Part shown: piece after piece, positions 35,189 through 45,455 of the stretch | Position numbering within the stretch: the stretch's first letter is position 1 | Layout of the letters: each line of letters opens with the position of its first letter | Assembly: GCF_900108305.1 (NCBI RefSeq) | Contig: NZ_FNUX01000006.1 | Span: forward strand, 20,457-84,456 | Origin: Nitrosomonas ureae | GTDB taxonomy: Bacteria; Pseudomonadota; Gammaproteobacteria; Burkholderiales; Nitrosomonadaceae | Reading direction: 5' to 3' | Length of the DNA: 64,000 nt | Notes under the pieces: model-generated | Databases searched by the model: none | What the model saw: the letters and a program-made list of their open reading frames with translations, nothing else | Told to the model about the DNA's origin: nothing | Position numbers and translations under genes: made by a program

Positions 35189-35722
35189 TTACTCCGCAGC
35201 TTTCGCCATTTTGATCGCTCGCATTACCATGTCACGCGCTTCGGCCGCATCACCCCAGCGACCGACACGTACCCATTTTTCCGGCTCAAGATCTTTATAA
35301 TGCGTGAAAAAATGCTCTATCTGTTGAAACACGATATCAGGCAAATCCTTTCGCTCGGACACATGTGCGTAATAAGGGAAGGTCTTGGTATCCGGCACGC
35401 AGATAAGCTTCTCATCGCCGCCATGCTCGTCTTCGAGATGAAGCAACGCAATCGGTCTTGCGCGCACTACGCATCCGGCAAGGAATGGCGAACGGGCGAT
35501 AACAAGCGCATCAAACGGATCGCCATCATCGCATAAAGTATGAGGAATAAAACCGTAATTAGCCGGATATCGCATCGGTGTATGTAAGATGCGGTCTACG
35601 AATAATGCTCCGGATTGTTTATCAAACTCATATTTAACGGGCTCACCGCCTGTTGGCACTTCTATGATGACATTGACATTGTTGGGCACATTGGCGCCTA
35701 CGGGGATTGCTCTGATATCCAT
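35189..35722 (-). CDS. ppa: inorganic pyrophosphatase (family I)
   Basis: 177 residues, soluble hexameric type. The signature D-G-D-P-F-D (in C-D-D-G-D-P-F-D-A-L-V) with its metal-binding Asp residues is present, along with F-V-D-R-I-L-H-T-P-M-R-Y-P-A-N-Y-G-F-I-P-H-T. It hydrolyses pyrophosphate to two phosphates, pulling biosynthetic reactions forward. AAAGG is the likely SD. A weak hairpin (35093-35110) lies between it and the convergent permease gene. Confidence 0.97.
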   Translation of the reverse strand: MDIRAIPVGANVPNNVNVIIEVPTGGEPVKYEFDKQSGALFVDRILHTPMRYPANYGFIPHTLCDDGDPFDALVIARSPFLAGCVVRARPIALLHLEDEHGGDEKLICVPDTKTFPYYAHVSERKDLPDIVFQQIEHFFTHYKDLEPEKWVRVGRWGDAAEARDMVMRAIKMAKAAE

Positions 35723-35922
35723 GAAACATGCCTTTCTCGATTTTTTGGGATTAGGAAGAAAAATACTACGCAGATCTTTACTTTTGTAATTTTAGTGTAC
35801 TGAAGGCCGGAACGGCTGTCAAACATTCGCCCTTGCCTTTAGAAGAACAAATAAATCGGATAATTTCTGCGCGCCGGTTCAATTGAGAATTTGAGGTATT
35901 GCATGAGGCCAGCCTTACTGTT

Positions 35923-36330
35923 TTATTCGGAAACGGTAACATGCTTAGCCGGTTTCATTTGCGCACTACGCGACAAATAGCCTGAATAGCAACCCGCGAG
36001 CACCCCTAAAATCCAACTGAGAACAACAAGAACAGGCATCAAATGTGAATCGTTCGTATCGCGAAACCGGCTGATCAATACTCCCAGTGGTGCCGCCCCT
36101 ACCACTATAAAAGCGCAAATTCCCAGCGCTCCTTTGCTCCATCGATACACCGCACGTGATAACAGCAAAAATGGTAGCGCCATAATTAGTTGAGTATGCC
36201 AGGAAATACCACTCCAAAGTAGCCCAAAACCAATAAATGACAATAGAAAACCACTGACAAGCGCACACAGAATAATGAATATACTGTGCCAAAAATTGCG
36301 GGTATGAGGCCCTTCTTTCATATTAGCCAC
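35923..36330 (-). CDS. uncharacterised four-TM membrane protein
   Basis: 135 residues with four hydrophobic segments (about 15-37, 45-58, 67-84, 98-117) and a short basic tail. No conserved motif is recognised. It lies 200 bases upstream of ppa in the same direction, with its own leader. No function is proposed. Confidence 0.7.
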   Translation of the reverse strand: MANMKEGPHTRNFWHSIFIILCALVSGFLLSFIGFGLLWSGISWHTQLIMALPFLLLSRAVYRWSKGALGICAFIVVGAAPLGVLISRFRDTNDSHLMPVLVVLSWILGVLAGCYSGYLSRSAQMKPAKHVTVSE

Positions 36331-36680
36331 TCATTATTTCCAAACACTCTGTTAAATAATCCAGTATGCGCTTCCTAAGCATCGATAGAAATCTTAAGGT
36401 TTAAGGTTAATCCTGCTTGGAAAGCATAATGTCAAGTATCAATCATACAATAACAACACCATTGATAAACGAGTTGATCCAGCAATTTGACAAAGCTTTA
36501 AGGTATATCGAGAACCTATAATGAATTCAAATTAAAATGCTATACTCGCAAAGCAATTGTAAGCTTGAGAAGAAAGAGGATCAATTTCTAAAATATGGTG
36601 AGATTCTGTATGAGAAAACTTGACAAAATACATAGCTGCTTCTTCTGTTCCCGCTATTACAATCTACAAAATTACATAGA
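36331..36680. other. intergenic region before ubiJ
   Basis: 350 bases between divergent genes. A possible 30-codon frame starts at ATG 36595 and its TGA (36685-36687) overlaps the ubiJ ATG (36681), but its ribosome-binding site is too distant to be convincing. Nothing else seen; the ubiJB promoter should be here. Confidence 0.35.
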
Positions 36681-37280
36681 ATGCTGACAACCGCTGTAAT
36701 CGCTTCAATCAATCATGTTTTACGCAGTGAAAGCTGGGCATCCAGGCGATTGCAATCTTTTACCGGAAAAACAGTCTGCATCCGGACTTTTCCCTTAATT
36801 AATCTCAAAATGCTCATCAACTCCAAGGGTGAGTTACAAAAATCTGATGATTCTATAAATGCAGATGCAACATTGACATTATCTCCACTAATACTACCAG
36901 GATTATTGGCCCGCGAACTGAACGCATTTACGCAGATAAAAACGACCGGCAATCCAGCCCTGGTTGAGGAATTGATTAATATCGGCCAGCATATCGACCT
37001 TAAAGGAATCGTTGAGCACGATCTTAGCAGTGCGATCGGAGACATACCAGCACACCGGATCACCCATGCGGGTGAACATCTGGTGCAATGGCAAGCAAAA
37101 AATATCGAGCGTTTTTCCCAGACATTGATCGAATATTTAACAGAAGAAAATGTTTTTCTGATCAAACCCAACACAGCCCGCCGATTTGCAGAAGAGATAA
37201 ATAGCGTGCAACTTAATATTGAGCAACTGGAACGACGGTTAAATAAATTGACGCAACATAATATCTTTGCAAATGAATAA
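36681..37280 (+). CDS. ubiJ: ubiquinone biosynthesis accessory factor UbiJ (SCP2 domain)
   Basis: 199 residues. An N-terminal SCP2-like lipid-binding domain (about 10-115; A-D-A-T-L-T-L-S-P, then A-F-T-Q-I-K-T-T-G-N-P-A-L-V-E-E-L) and a C-terminal coiled coil (V-Q-L-N-I-E-Q-L-E-R-R-L-N-K-L) match UbiJ. It binds the hydrophobic quinone intermediates within the soluble Ubi complex. ubiB follows on the same strand, as in many proteobacteria, which strengthens the call. Confidence 0.88.
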   Translation: MLTTAVIASINHVLRSESWASRRLQSFTGKTVCIRTFPLINLKMLINSKGELQKSDDSINADATLTLSPLILPGLLARELNAFTQIKTTGNPALVEELINIGQHIDLKGIVEHDLSSAIGDIPAHRITHAGEHLVQWQAKNIERFSQTLIEYLTEENVFLIKPNTARRFAEEINSVQLNIEQLERRLNKLTQHNIFANE

Positions 37281-37406
37281 AGAATGCCATGAAGCGCATT
37301 CCTTCTAGCAAATTGCTGTCGGTATTGAACTTGAGTAAATAATACCTGAAAGTATTCTATCTAACCTTTTTGGCACAATTGACCCCTACCGATTATTGAT
37401 TTACTC

Positions 37407-38921
37407 ATGCGCCTATTTCGACTTCTAAAAATACAATACGTCGCTTTCCAATTCGGATTGGATGAATTTGTCTTAAATCATAGCCGCTTGCGGGTGTTAA
37501 GAATTATTGTAAAAACATTAACCTTCTGGAGAAAACTGGATAAACCGCGTGGGGAGAGATTGCGGCTGGCTTTAGAAAAATTAGGCCCTATTTTTGTCAA
37601 ATTTGGCCAAATGCTATCTACCCGGCGCGATCTTTTGCCTCACGATATCGCCGATGAATTGGCCAAACTGCAAGATCAGGTTCCCCCATTTTCCTTACAG
37701 CTCGTATTAGCCGCATTAGAAAAAGAATATGATCAGAAAATCAATGAAGTATTTTTCGAATTTAGTGACACACCGATAGCCAGCGCATCTGTTGCACAAG
37801 TTCATTTTGCGGTCTTGCACGATGGAACCGAAGTGGCGGTAAAAATATTACGCCCTAATCTGGAATCCATTATCGCGCACGATGTTGCGTTGATGGATAC
37901 GGGCGCCTGGCTCGCAGAAACACTCTGGTCGGACGGCAAGCGTCTAAAATTGCGGCAGGTCGTCTCAGAGTTCGCCCGCCATTTGGATGATGAGCTTGAT
38001 CTGATGCGCGAAGCAGCCAACTGCAGCCAATTACGCAGAAATTTTCTAAATTCTCCATTGTTGCTGGTACCCGAGGTCTACTGGGATTATTGCCGCAATG
38101 GCGTAATGGTAATGGAGCGTGTCAAAGGCACCCCTATCAGTCATGTTGAAAGATTGCAGGCCCAAGGAATCGATATCCCGCAATTGGCGCGCGTTGGAGT
38201 GGAAATATTTTTCACTCAGGTGTTTCGCGATGGATATTTCCATGCCGATATGCATCCGGGAAATATCTTTGTTGGTGAAGATAGCCGGTATATTGCGGTT
38301 GATTTCGGCATCATGGGAACACTCAGCGATCAAGATAAAAATTATTTGGCACAAAACTTTCTGGCCTTCTTCCGTCGGGATTACGGGCGCGTCGCACAAG
38401 CTCATGTAGAAGCCGGCTGGGCACCTAAAAATACCCGGGTAGACGATTTTGAATCCGCCATACGGGCTGTTTGCGAACCCATCTTCGACAAGCCGCTGAA
38501 AGAAATATCCTTTGGGCGGGTTTTGTTTCAGCTGTTTCAAGCCTCACGACAATTCAATGTCGAAATCCAGCCGCAACTGGTACTGTTGCAAAAAACATTA
38601 CTCAATATTGAAGGCCTTGGCCGTGATCTGGATCCGAATCTGGATCTCTGGAAAACCGCTAAACCATTTCTAGAGCATTGGATGGCTGAGCAAATCGGCT
38701 TACGTGGATTTGCCAGTCGAATACAAAAAGAAGCCCCGAACTGGGCGATTATCCTGCCGGAATTTCCTCGTCTGATACATCAAGCTTTTGCAGAAAACCG
38801 CAATCATGCTTTGGAAAAAAGAATGACCGACCTGGTCATCGAAGAAAAACGGCAAAACCGGTTGCTGTTGCTAATTGCAATCTTGCTGGCTGGATTGCTG
38901 TTCTGGCAAATATTTCACTGA
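37407..38921 (+). CDS. ubiB: ubiquinone biosynthesis regulatory ATPase UbiB
   Basis: 504 residues, an atypical protein kinase-like (ABC1/ADCK/UbiB) protein. The family K-F-G-Q-M-L-S-T-R motif, A-S-A-S-V-A-Q-V-H (Ala-rich loop in place of the kinase P-loop), the Lys in [14 protein letters not shown] and the D-F-G-I-M-G motif are all present. A C-terminal membrane segment ([15 protein letters not shown]) anchors it to the inner membrane. ATPase activity is needed for coenzyme Q synthesis. Confidence 0.94.
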   Translation: MRLFRLLKIQYVAFQFGLDEFVLNHSRLRVLRIIVKTLTFWRKLDKPRGERLRLALEKLGPIFVKFGQMLSTRRDLLPHDIADELAKLQDQVPPFSLQLVLAALEKEYDQKINEVFFEFSDTPIASASVAQVHFAVLHDGTEVAVKILRPNLESIIAHDVALMDTGAWLAETLWSDGKRLKLRQVVSEFARHLDDELDLMREAANCSQLRRNFLNSPLLLVPEVYWDYCRNGVMVMERVKGTPISHVERLQAQGIDIPQLARVGVEIFFTQVFRDGYFHADMHPGNIFVGEDSRYIAVDFGIMGTLSDQDKNYLAQNFLAFFRRDYGRVAQAHVEAGWAPKNTRVDDFESAIRAVCEPIFDKPLKEISFGRVLFQLFQASRQFNVEIQPQLVLLQKTLLNIEGLGRDLDPNLDLWKTAKPFLEHWMAEQIGLRGFASRIQKEAPNWAIILPEFPRLIHQAFAENRNHALEKRMTDLVIEEKRQNRLLLLIAILLAGLLFWQIFH

Positions 38922-39077
38922 TTCGCTTTAATTCAATATTTCTTCGCGGAGAAAAGCATTTTTTCCGTTAAAACAGTCTTTGCCAGCATAAGTACCCTGC
39001 ACATCATCAATCTGGTTTTAACAAAAAGAAATACGTTAAACTAACAACTTATTTTTCTAACCTCATTATTTATTCTT

Positions 39078-39386
39078 ATGAGCTATTATCAATACCATGT
39101 TTTTTTCTGCACCAACCAACGTGAAGGGGGTGCAAAATGCTGCAATAATTTTTGTGCCCAGGAACTGCGTGACTACGCCAAGCAGCGCATCAAATCGTTA
39201 AAACTCGATGGTAAGAAAAGAATCCGTATTAATAATGCGGGCTGCCTTGATCGCTGCAATGAAGGTCCCGTTATTGTGATTTATCCGGAGGAAACCTGGT
39301 ATACCTATATCGATCAAGAAGATATTGATGAAATCATCGATGAGCACTTGCTCAAGGGAAATATTGTCGAGCGTCTTAGAATCTGA
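39078..39386 (+). CDS. thioredoxin-like [2Fe-2S] ferredoxin
   Basis: 102 residues. Cys11, Cys21 or Cys22, Cys56 and Cys60 form the C-x(9-10)-C...C-x3-C pattern of the thioredoxin-fold [2Fe-2S] ferredoxins (I-N-N-A-G-C-L-D-R-C-N-E-G-P is diagnostic). It probably carries single electrons in the cytoplasm; its partner is unknown. Starts 156 bases after ubiB and is convergent with rho. Confidence 0.9.
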   Translation: MSYYQYHVFFCTNQREGGAKCCNNFCAQELRDYAKQRIKSLKLDGKKRIRINNAGCLDRCNEGPVIVIYPEETWYTYIDQEDIDEIIDEHLLKGNIVERLRI

Positions 39387-39410
39387 TCTACTGCATCCCA
39401 ATGAATGCGC

Positions 39411-39430
39411 GCTTCCATCCAGGAAGCTTT
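39411..39430 (+). terminator. candidate terminator after the ferredoxin gene
   Basis: A 6-bp stem GCTTCC (39411-39416) with GGAAGC (39422-39427), loop of five, followed by TTTATT, 25 bases after the stop codon. Weak but well placed. Confidence 0.45.
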
Positions 39431-39600
39431 ATTGGTACGGGATCCGCTCGCCAGGTATGAGGTTACTGTAACAATAATAAAATCTACGCGTCATCATTGT
39501 ACATTCTCATCTACTATTCAGTATCGCCCGGAATAACAACGTTATCCAAACCATCACTAGAACTGCCCCAACACAAGTTTTTACGCCACTCAATCGAGTT

Positions 39601-40860
39601 TTATACTCGTCTCATCGAGTCAAAGAAATCAGAATTATTTTTGGTTCCTTTGATTTTATCCAACAGAAATGCCATTGCATCCATATCATCCATTGGGTGC
39701 AACAACTTACGCAACACCCAGATTTTCTGCAGAACTTCGGCGGCAATCAACAATTCTTCACGGCGCGTACTTGATCGATTCACGTTAATTGCAGGATATA
39801 TCCGTTTCTCAGCCATGCGGCGGTCAAGATGGATCTCCATATTGCCGGTACCTTTAAATTCTTCATAAATCACGTCGTCCATTCGTGAACCGGTATCAAT
39901 CAGAGCGGTCGCAATAATTGTCAACGATCCGCCTTCTTCGATATTCCGTGCCGCGCCAAAGAACCGTTTAGGGCGTTGTAACGCGCTTGCATCCACGCCC
40001 CCTGTCAACACCTTTCCTGATGCGGGTACCACGGCATTATAAGCACGAGCCAGCCGCGTAATCGAGTCAAGCAGTATTACGACATCTTTCTTGTGCTCGA
40101 CCAAACGCTTGGCTTTTTCAATAACCATTTCGGCCACTTGGACATGCCGAGCGGCGGATTCATCGAAGGTGGAAGAAATCACCTCTCCCTTGACGGAACG
40201 GATCATTTCCGTAACCTCTTCCGGACGTTCATCGATCAATAACACCATCAGAATCACATCTGGATGATTAGCCGCAATGGCATGTGCAATATGTTGCAGC
40301 ATGACGGTCTTACCTGATTTAGGGCTGGCCACCAGCAATCCGCGCTGCCCCTTGCCGATCGGGGCAATCAAATCAATAATGCGGCTTGTAATGTTTTCTT
40401 CAGCCTTGATATCCCGTTCAAGTATCAATCGCTCATCAGGAAACAGCGGTGTCAGGTTCTCAAACAGAATTTTCTGCTTGGAATTTTCTGGTGGCTCATT
40501 ATTAACTTTATCAACTTTCACCAGTGCAAAATAACGTTCTCCATCTTTTGGCGGACGAATCTCACCATCGATTGAATCGCCCGTGTGTAAATTAAAACGC
40601 CGGATTTGACTGGGTGAAATATAAATATCATCCGGACCGGCTAAATATGAGGTATCCGGAGAGCGTAAAAAACCAAATCCATCCTGCAGCACTTCCAGCG
40701 TCCCATGACCATAAATATTCTCGCCCTTACGCGCCTGATTTTTAAGCAAGGCAAAAATCAAATCTTGCTTTCGCATTCGGTTGGCGCCGTCAATTTCGTT
40801 TTCGATAGCCATTTTCACTAGTTCAGTGACATGTAAATTTTTTAGATCAAATAAGCGCAT
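39601..40860 (-). CDS. rho: transcription termination factor Rho
   Basis: 419 residues, standard length. N-terminal helix and cold-shock-like RNA-binding domain ([17 protein letters not shown]), Walker A S-P-K-S-G-K-T, Walker B region [15 protein letters not shown] and the Q/R loops (V-L-T-G-G-V-D-A). It is a hexameric RNA-dependent ATPase that ends transcripts at rut sites. trxA lies upstream on the same strand, a frequent arrangement; a 145-base leader separates them, as expected for an autoregulated rho. Confidence 0.98.
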   Translation of the reverse strand: MRLFDLKNLHVTELVKMAIENEIDGANRMRKQDLIFALLKNQARKGENIYGHGTLEVLQDGFGFLRSPDTSYLAGPDDIYISPSQIRRFNLHTGDSIDGEIRPPKDGERYFALVKVDKVNNEPPENSKQKILFENLTPLFPDERLILERDIKAEENITSRIIDLIAPIGKGQRGLLVASPKSGKTVMLQHIAHAIAANHPDVILMVLLIDERPEEVTEMIRSVKGEVISSTFDESAARHVQVAEMVIEKAKRLVEHKKDVVILLDSITRLARAYNAVVPASGKVLTGGVDASALQRPKRFFGAARNIEEGGSLTIIATALIDTGSRMDDVIYEEFKGTGNMEIHLDRRMAEKRIYPAINVNRSSTRREELLIAAEVLQKIWVLRKLLHPMDDMDAMAFLLDKIKGTKNNSDFFDSMRRV

Positions 40861-41005
40861 GAGAAAGCTCTTAAAAAAAGAATACTTGGGAAAAAGATAA
40901 AGGTGCTGGAAAGGAAAATATTACAGATGGGATAATAAAAAAAGCCGTGACGTGGTTTTTATCAAAAAATAATCCACAAATCTATCTGCTTCTAGACTAA
41001 TGAGT

Positions 41006-41332
41006 TTAAATATGGCTGTCAATAAATGCTGTCAATTGCGATTTTGATAGCGCGCCTACTTTAGTGGCTTCTATATTTCCATTCTTAAAAAGCATTAATG
41101 TCGGAATACCACGAATGCCATATTTGGGAGGTGTTAACTGATTCTCGTCAATATTCAGTTTTGCCACTTTAAGGCGCTCGCCATATTCACTGGCGATTTC
41201 GTCAAGTATGGGCGCTATCATTTTGCAAGGACCACACCACTCTGCCCAGTAGTCAACGAGTACAGGGGCAGCCGATTGCAAAACTTCCGTTTCAAAATTT
41301 TCATCGGTAACGTAATGAATATGCTGACTCAT
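41006..41332 (-). CDS. trxA: thioredoxin
   Basis: 108 residues from ATG 41332, chosen because GAGGGA lies ten bases upstream and the protein then has the normal thioredoxin length; a longer in-frame start (41503) would add 57 residues unlike any thioredoxin. Active site W-C-G-P-C (Cys33, Cys36), cis-Pro in G-I-R-G-I-P-T-L-M. General cytoplasmic dithiol reductant. Confidence 0.97.
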   Translation of the reverse strand: MSQHIHYVTDENFETEVLQSAAPVLVDYWAEWCGPCKMIAPILDEIASEYGERLKVAKLNIDENQLTPPKYGIRGIPTLMLFKNGNIEATKVGALSKSQLTAFIDSHI

Positions 41333-41570
41333 AAAATAAAATCCCTCATTAAAATTGTTCAATTCTTGGAATAGTAGCCTCAATATTATCTCTGAGACCG
41401 GTTTACGTGATTGTTGGGAATAAAGCCGTAAAAGAGAGGTATAAAATACCAACCTGATTATGCTATAGAAAAAACTATTAAAAGGGAAGTGGCAACACGC
41501 CAAAAAAGTGTTTTAAAATCCAATCCGGTAAACTTGCATACAAAATTGATTCAAGAATCAAGTCTTACGC

Positions 41571-42620
41571 TCACAATTGTTGGAATGCCACAATATGATC
41601 AATTTCAAGCTTGATCCCTATCTTCTCGCCAATGGTATGATTATGACGGCTGGATACTAACGCCAATACCCGCGCGCCACCAGCAAGACGCAACGTATAT
41701 AAAATTTCTGCGCCACGAAATGCCTTGCACACTATTGTCGCCTGCAGCGAACTGGTATCGTCGTGCACGATATCATCCGGCCGTAACAACACATCCACGG
41801 TACTACCCATCTCATATGAATGAGGAACCGCATTCTCTAAAATCCCAAGTTCGACCTCAATCTGTTGAGCACCAATCACCTTCCCGGGAAGAAATACACC
41901 TTGCCCGATGAAGTCGGCAACAAAACGATTCGCCGGCCGATGATACAAATTAAAAGCAGTATCCAGTTGTTGCATCTCACCGCGATGCATGACGCCAATT
42001 TCGTCAGCTATCGCAAACGCTTCGGCTTGATCATGGGTAACCAATATGGCCGTGATTCCCTGGCTCTTAATAATTTCACGAACTTCCAGGCTCAAGCGTT
42101 CACGCAAGCTAATATCCAGATTGGAAAAAGGCTCGTCCAACAATAACAATTCCGGCTTGGGCGCCAATGCTCTCGCCAATGCCACGCGCTGCTGCTGCCC
42201 TCCCGATAATTCATGCGGATATTTTTCCGATGCCTCAGTCAAATGCACGACATGCAACAATTCATCGACACGCCGGGCACGTTCCGCCGCGGTTAAACGA
42301 TGCAAACCAAAGCCGATGTTGGCGGCCACGTCCAAATGTGGAAATAACGCATAATCTTGAAAAACCATGCCAATACGCCTGCGTTCCGGCGGCACAAAAA
42401 CATCTGCGCTACTGACGCAAACTCCGTTCAGGAAAATTTCCCCGGCCAACACTGGCTCAAATCCTGCAATACATCGTAATGCCGTGGTTTTCCCGCAACC
42501 ACTCGGCCCCAGCAAACAACCTATTTTCCCTTTCTGCAGAGCCAGAGTTAAATCATCAATCACAGCTTGCTTACCGTAAGCCTGCCGGACGCTGTTCAAT
42601 TGCAACAATGGAGTGCTCAT
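41571..42620 (-). CDS. fbpC: Fe(III) ABC transporter ATP-binding protein (FbpC type)
   Basis: 349 residues. Walker A G-P-S-G-C-G-K-T, ABC signature L-S-G-G-Q-Q-Q-R, Walker B L-L-L-L-D-E-P-F-S-N-L-D, H-loop V-T-H-D, then a C-terminal TOBE-type regulatory domain (about 240-349, L-L-R-P-D-D-I). The L-L-D-E-P-F-S-N-L-D and following pattern are typical of FbpC/PotA-type importers. The gene ends a three-gene cluster with permease and iron-binding protein, giving the iron assignment; it starts three bases after the permease gene. Confidence 0.9.
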   Translation of the reverse strand: MSTPLLQLNSVRQAYGKQAVIDDLTLALQKGKIGCLLGPSGCGKTTALRCIAGFEPVLAGEIFLNGVCVSSADVFVPPERRRIGMVFQDYALFPHLDVAANIGFGLHRLTAAERARRVDELLHVVHLTEASEKYPHELSGGQQQRVALARALAPKPELLLLDEPFSNLDISLRERLSLEVREIIKSQGITAILVTHDQAEAFAIADEIGVMHRGEMQQLDTAFNLYHRPANRFVADFIGQGVFLPGKVIGAQQIEVELGILENAVPHSYEMGSTVDVLLRPDDIVHDDTSSLQATIVCKAFRGAEILYTLRLAGGARVLALVSSRHNHTIGEKIGIKLEIDHIVAFQQL

Positions 42621-42623
42621 TAT

Positions 42624-44225
42624 TTATATTTCAGTTTGCCGCATAAATAAATAGATCGGTATTAACCCGGCCAGTATCAGCGTAACCGCAGGTAAAGCCG
42701 CCTGTTCCCATTGGCCTTCGGAAGTCATTTCATAGATTCTGACCGCCAGCGTATCCCAACCGAATGGGCGGGTCATCAGCGTAATCGGCATCTCCTTCAT
42801 GACATCAACAAAAACCAAAGTGGCAGCGGTAAAAATGCCCGGTTTCAATATCGGAATATGCACTGTCTTGATCATCGCCCAGCCATGCACCCCCAAACTC
42901 ATCGCCGCCTCATCAACGCTGTGCGTTATCCGTTGCATTGCGCTGTCGATGGGATAATGACTCACTGCCATGAACCGTATCAAATAAGCAATCAACATGA
43001 TGGCCAACGTGCCTTGAATCAACTGACCTGTTTCTATTTGAAACCAGTGTAACGCCAATTCACTAAGCTGCCCATCCAGCCAGACCAGCGGTACGTATAC
43101 GCCAATGGCCAACACTGCGCCCGGTAATGCATAACCAATGGTTGCGGTACGCACTGCATAGCGCGTGACGGGATCAGGATAACGCCGCACCGCATAAACC
43201 ATGGCAATCACAACCAGGCAGATCAGCAAAGAAGCCAGACCGGATAATGTCAGGGAATGCCAGAGAAATTCCAGGTAACGGCCTACATCGTAATCCTGTG
43301 TAAACGACTGCATGGCCCAATAACACAATTGCGCCACGGGCAAAAAGAATGCAAAAAACAATACGCTCACCACGAAACCGATGACCATCCAGTTATGCCA
43401 GCCAGTCAATTGAATGCGTTGAGCTTGCGCGCTTCTTTTAGTTTCGGCATAACGCATGCGGGCTCTGAACTGCTGTTCCAGCACAATCGCAATAAAAACT
43501 ATAATAATCAATAAAGAAGCCAACTGAGAAGCGGCATGCAATGAAAACATGCTAAACCATGCCTTGTAAATGGCTGTGGTAAACGTATTGTAGTTAAACA
43601 CCGCAACCGTTCCGAAATCCGCCAGTGTTTCCATTGACACGAGCATGACGCCCCCTGCTATCCAGGGACGCGCCATAGGCAACACTACTTTGAAGAAACC
43701 CTGCCTGCGGCTGAAGCCGAGCGATTGCGCAACCTCTAACGAACGCTTGCCCTGGCTCAGGAAAGCATTCCGCGCCAGCAAATAGACATAGGGATAAAAA
43801 GCCAGGGTCATGACGATAATAACGCCCATCCTGCCACGTATATCCGGAAACCAGGACAGATCGGAATCCAGCCATGCACGCAATGCAGTCTGTATCGGAC
43901 CGGTAAAATCAAACAAACCCAGCGCAACAAATGCCGTTACATAGGCGGGCGTCGCCATCGGCAACAACAACGCCCAGGAAAAAAAACGCCGTCCGGGAAA
44001 TTCATACACCGCGGTAAACCAGGCCAGGCTGATACCCAATAGCGCAGTCCCGGCGATCACGCCCAATACCAGCCAAAAGGTATTGAGCAGCAAAGGAATC
44101 AGTGTGGTTTCAAATAGATGCTGCCAGATCTCATCCGCCGGCGCCAGTACGGATGAAAGAATCACGCCAATGGGCGCCAGTACCAGTGCAGCCGCGACAA
44201 AAGGTACCCAACGCCAGATAATCAT
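42624..44225 (-). CDS. fbpB: Fe(III) ABC transporter permease (FbpB type, fused halves)
   Basis: 533 residues from ATG 44225 (a TTG one codon earlier is possible). About twelve membrane segments in two homologous halves, each with a binding-protein-dependent transport EAA-like loop (S-L-E-V-A-Q-S-L-G-F-S in the first, V-D-E-A-A-M-S-L-G-V-H-G in the second). This two-in-one permease is typical of FbpB/SfuB/AfuB iron systems, so a single gene product forms the channel. No good SD is visible. Confidence 0.9.
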   Translation of the reverse strand: MIIWRWVPFVAAALVLAPIGVILSSVLAPADEIWQHLFETTLIPLLLNTFWLVLGVIAGTALLGISLAWFTAVYEFPGRRFFSWALLLPMATPAYVTAFVALGLFDFTGPIQTALRAWLDSDLSWFPDIRGRMGVIIVMTLAFYPYVYLLARNAFLSQGKRSLEVAQSLGFSRRQGFFKVVLPMARPWIAGGVMLVSMETLADFGTVAVFNYNTFTTAIYKAWFSMFSLHAASQLASLLIIIVFIAIVLEQQFRARMRYAETKRSAQAQRIQLTGWHNWMVIGFVVSVLFFAFFLPVAQLCYWAMQSFTQDYDVGRYLEFLWHSLTLSGLASLLICLVVIAMVYAVRRYPDPVTRYAVRTATIGYALPGAVLAIGVYVPLVWLDGQLSELALHWFQIETGQLIQGTLAIMLIAYLIRFMAVSHYPIDSAMQRITHSVDEAAMSLGVHGWAMIKTVHIPILKPGIFTAATLVFVDVMKEMPITLMTRPFGWDTLAVRIYEMTSEGQWEQAALPAVTLILAGLIPIYLFMRQTEI

Positions 44226-44293
44226 CAATTATTTGAAAAAAGACAGAACAAAAAGAAATTGGTATTTTCAGGAGATTGATCTTCCACCATTTC

Positions 44294-44308
44294 AGCCTGC
44301 ATCAGGCT
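44294..44308 (-). promoter_or_regulatory. small hairpin between the binding-protein and permease genes
   Basis: A perfect AGCCTG/CAGGCT stem (44294-44299, 44303-44308) with a 3-base loop, 18 bases after the fbpA stop and about 70 bases before the fbpB start on this strand. Such intra-operon hairpins often keep the binding protein more abundant than the permease; no T-tract follows. Confidence 0.35.
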
Positions 44309-44325
44309 CCTTACTCACGCGGTTT

Positions 44326-45339
44326 TTACTGATACCCTGCACGATCCATCAGCTTTACAGCTGTCGTCTGCAATTCTCCGGCCTTGACCAGATTCATTGG
44401 ATTTTGCTTAAAGCTACCCCACTTCGCAACAAATGGATCCGCGGCAATTTTAGGATTGACCGGGTATTCCATATTCACATCGGCGAAAAGGTTTTGTGCT
44501 TTATCGGACGACAAGAATTCCAACAGCTTAATCGCGGCTTGTTCATTGCGGGCGTGACGCGTGACCCCCGCACCCGAGATATTGACATGCACGCCACTGC
44601 TATCCTGATTGGGCCAGAAAATCGCCAGCGGCAAACTCGGGTCATTTTTCATTAAACGGCCAAAGTAATACGTATTGACCAATGTCACATCGCATTTGCC
44701 GGCCGCCACAAACTCCAATGCCCGGGTATCATCGGACAATGGATCAGTGGCCAAATTAGCCACCCAGCCCTTAACGATCTTCTCCGTCTCGGCTTCGCCA
44801 TGCTCGGCAATCATCATCGCCACGAGAGATTGGTTGTACACTTTCTTCGAAGTACGCAAACACAACCGTTTGCTCCACTTGGGATCAGCCAGATTTTCAT
44901 ACGTTGAAAGTTCCGCGGGATTCACTTTTTTCGTGTTATAAACCAGCGTCCTGGCTCGTATGGACAGCCCGAACCACGCATTGCCCGGATCGCGCAAATG
45001 CGCCGGGATATTACTCTCAAGCACCCCGGATTCAACAGGTTTCAACAAGCCTTTCTGCGCAGCTGCCCAGAGATTGCCGACGTCTGCGGTTATCAGCATA
45101 TCCGCCGGGGTATTTTTCCCTTCAGCCTCCAGCCGGGCAAGTAACGCGCCCTCATTATCCGTGGCGTATTTGACTTTAATCCCGGTTTCCTTGGTAAAAG
45201 CATCAAACATCGGTTTAATCAACTGCTCAATCCGCGCGGAATACACAACCACTTCATTGGCATGCACGGGCTGAGCGATCAATAACGAAAAAACGAAAGG
45301 AACGGTAATAAAAAAACGGCTTAAATTTGGGCTTACCAT
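44326..45339 (-). CDS. fbpA: Fe(III) ABC transporter periplasmic binding protein (FbpA type)
   Basis: 337 residues with a Sec signal peptide (cleavage expected after V-H-A at 27). The mature start N-E-V-V-V-Y-S-A-R and the paired tyrosines in N-T-Y-Y-F-G-R-L are typical of ferric-ion-binding proteins, where the tyrosines coordinate Fe3+. F-S-S-D-K-A-Q-N-L-F near the C-terminus is also conserved. It captures ferric iron in the periplasm and delivers it to FbpBC. First gene of the operon, preceded by a Fur-like site. Confidence 0.92.
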   Translation of the reverse strand: MVSPNLSRFFITVPFVFSLLIAQPVHANEVVVYSARIEQLIKPMFDAFTKETGIKVKYATDNEGALLARLEAEGKNTPADMLITADVGNLWAAAQKGLLKPVESGVLESNIPAHLRDPGNAWFGLSIRARTLVYNTKKVNPAELSTYENLADPKWSKRLCLRTSKKVYNQSLVAMMIAEHGEAETEKIVKGWVANLATDPLSDDTRALEFVAAGKCDVTLVNTYYFGRLMKNDPSLPLAIFWPNQDSSGVHVNISGAGVTRHARNEQAAIKLLEFLSSDKAQNLFADVNMEYPVNPKIAADPFVAKWGSFKQNPMNLVKAGELQTTAVKLMDRAGYQ

Positions 45340-45399
45340 GAAAGAAATTCCGGGGAAAAAGTTTTATCAATCGAATTAATCAATGACGAATACTATAGT

Positions 45400-45418
45400 A
45401 TGAATAAGAATAATTATC
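45400..45418 (-). promoter_or_regulatory. Fur-box-like site upstream of fbpA
   Basis: On the minus strand these 19 bases read GATAATTATTCTTATTCAT, matching 12 of 19 positions of the classical consensus GATAATGATAATCATTATC. It is about 60 bases upstream of the fbpA start, a sensible position for iron-dependent repression. Confidence 0.5.
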
Positions 45419-45455
45419 AATTAAATATCTATCGTGCAGAACAGTAAGATCCCGA

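Noticed and set aside
36595-36687. 30-codon frame overlapping the ubiJ start, considered as a leader peptide
   Set aside because: The only purine-rich stretch is too far (about 14 bases) from its ATG and the peptide is Cys/Phe-rich without a clear role.
41333-41503. N-terminal extension of thioredoxin
   Set aside because: The extra 57 residues do not resemble any thioredoxin presequence, while ATG 41332 has a good SD and gives the normal length.
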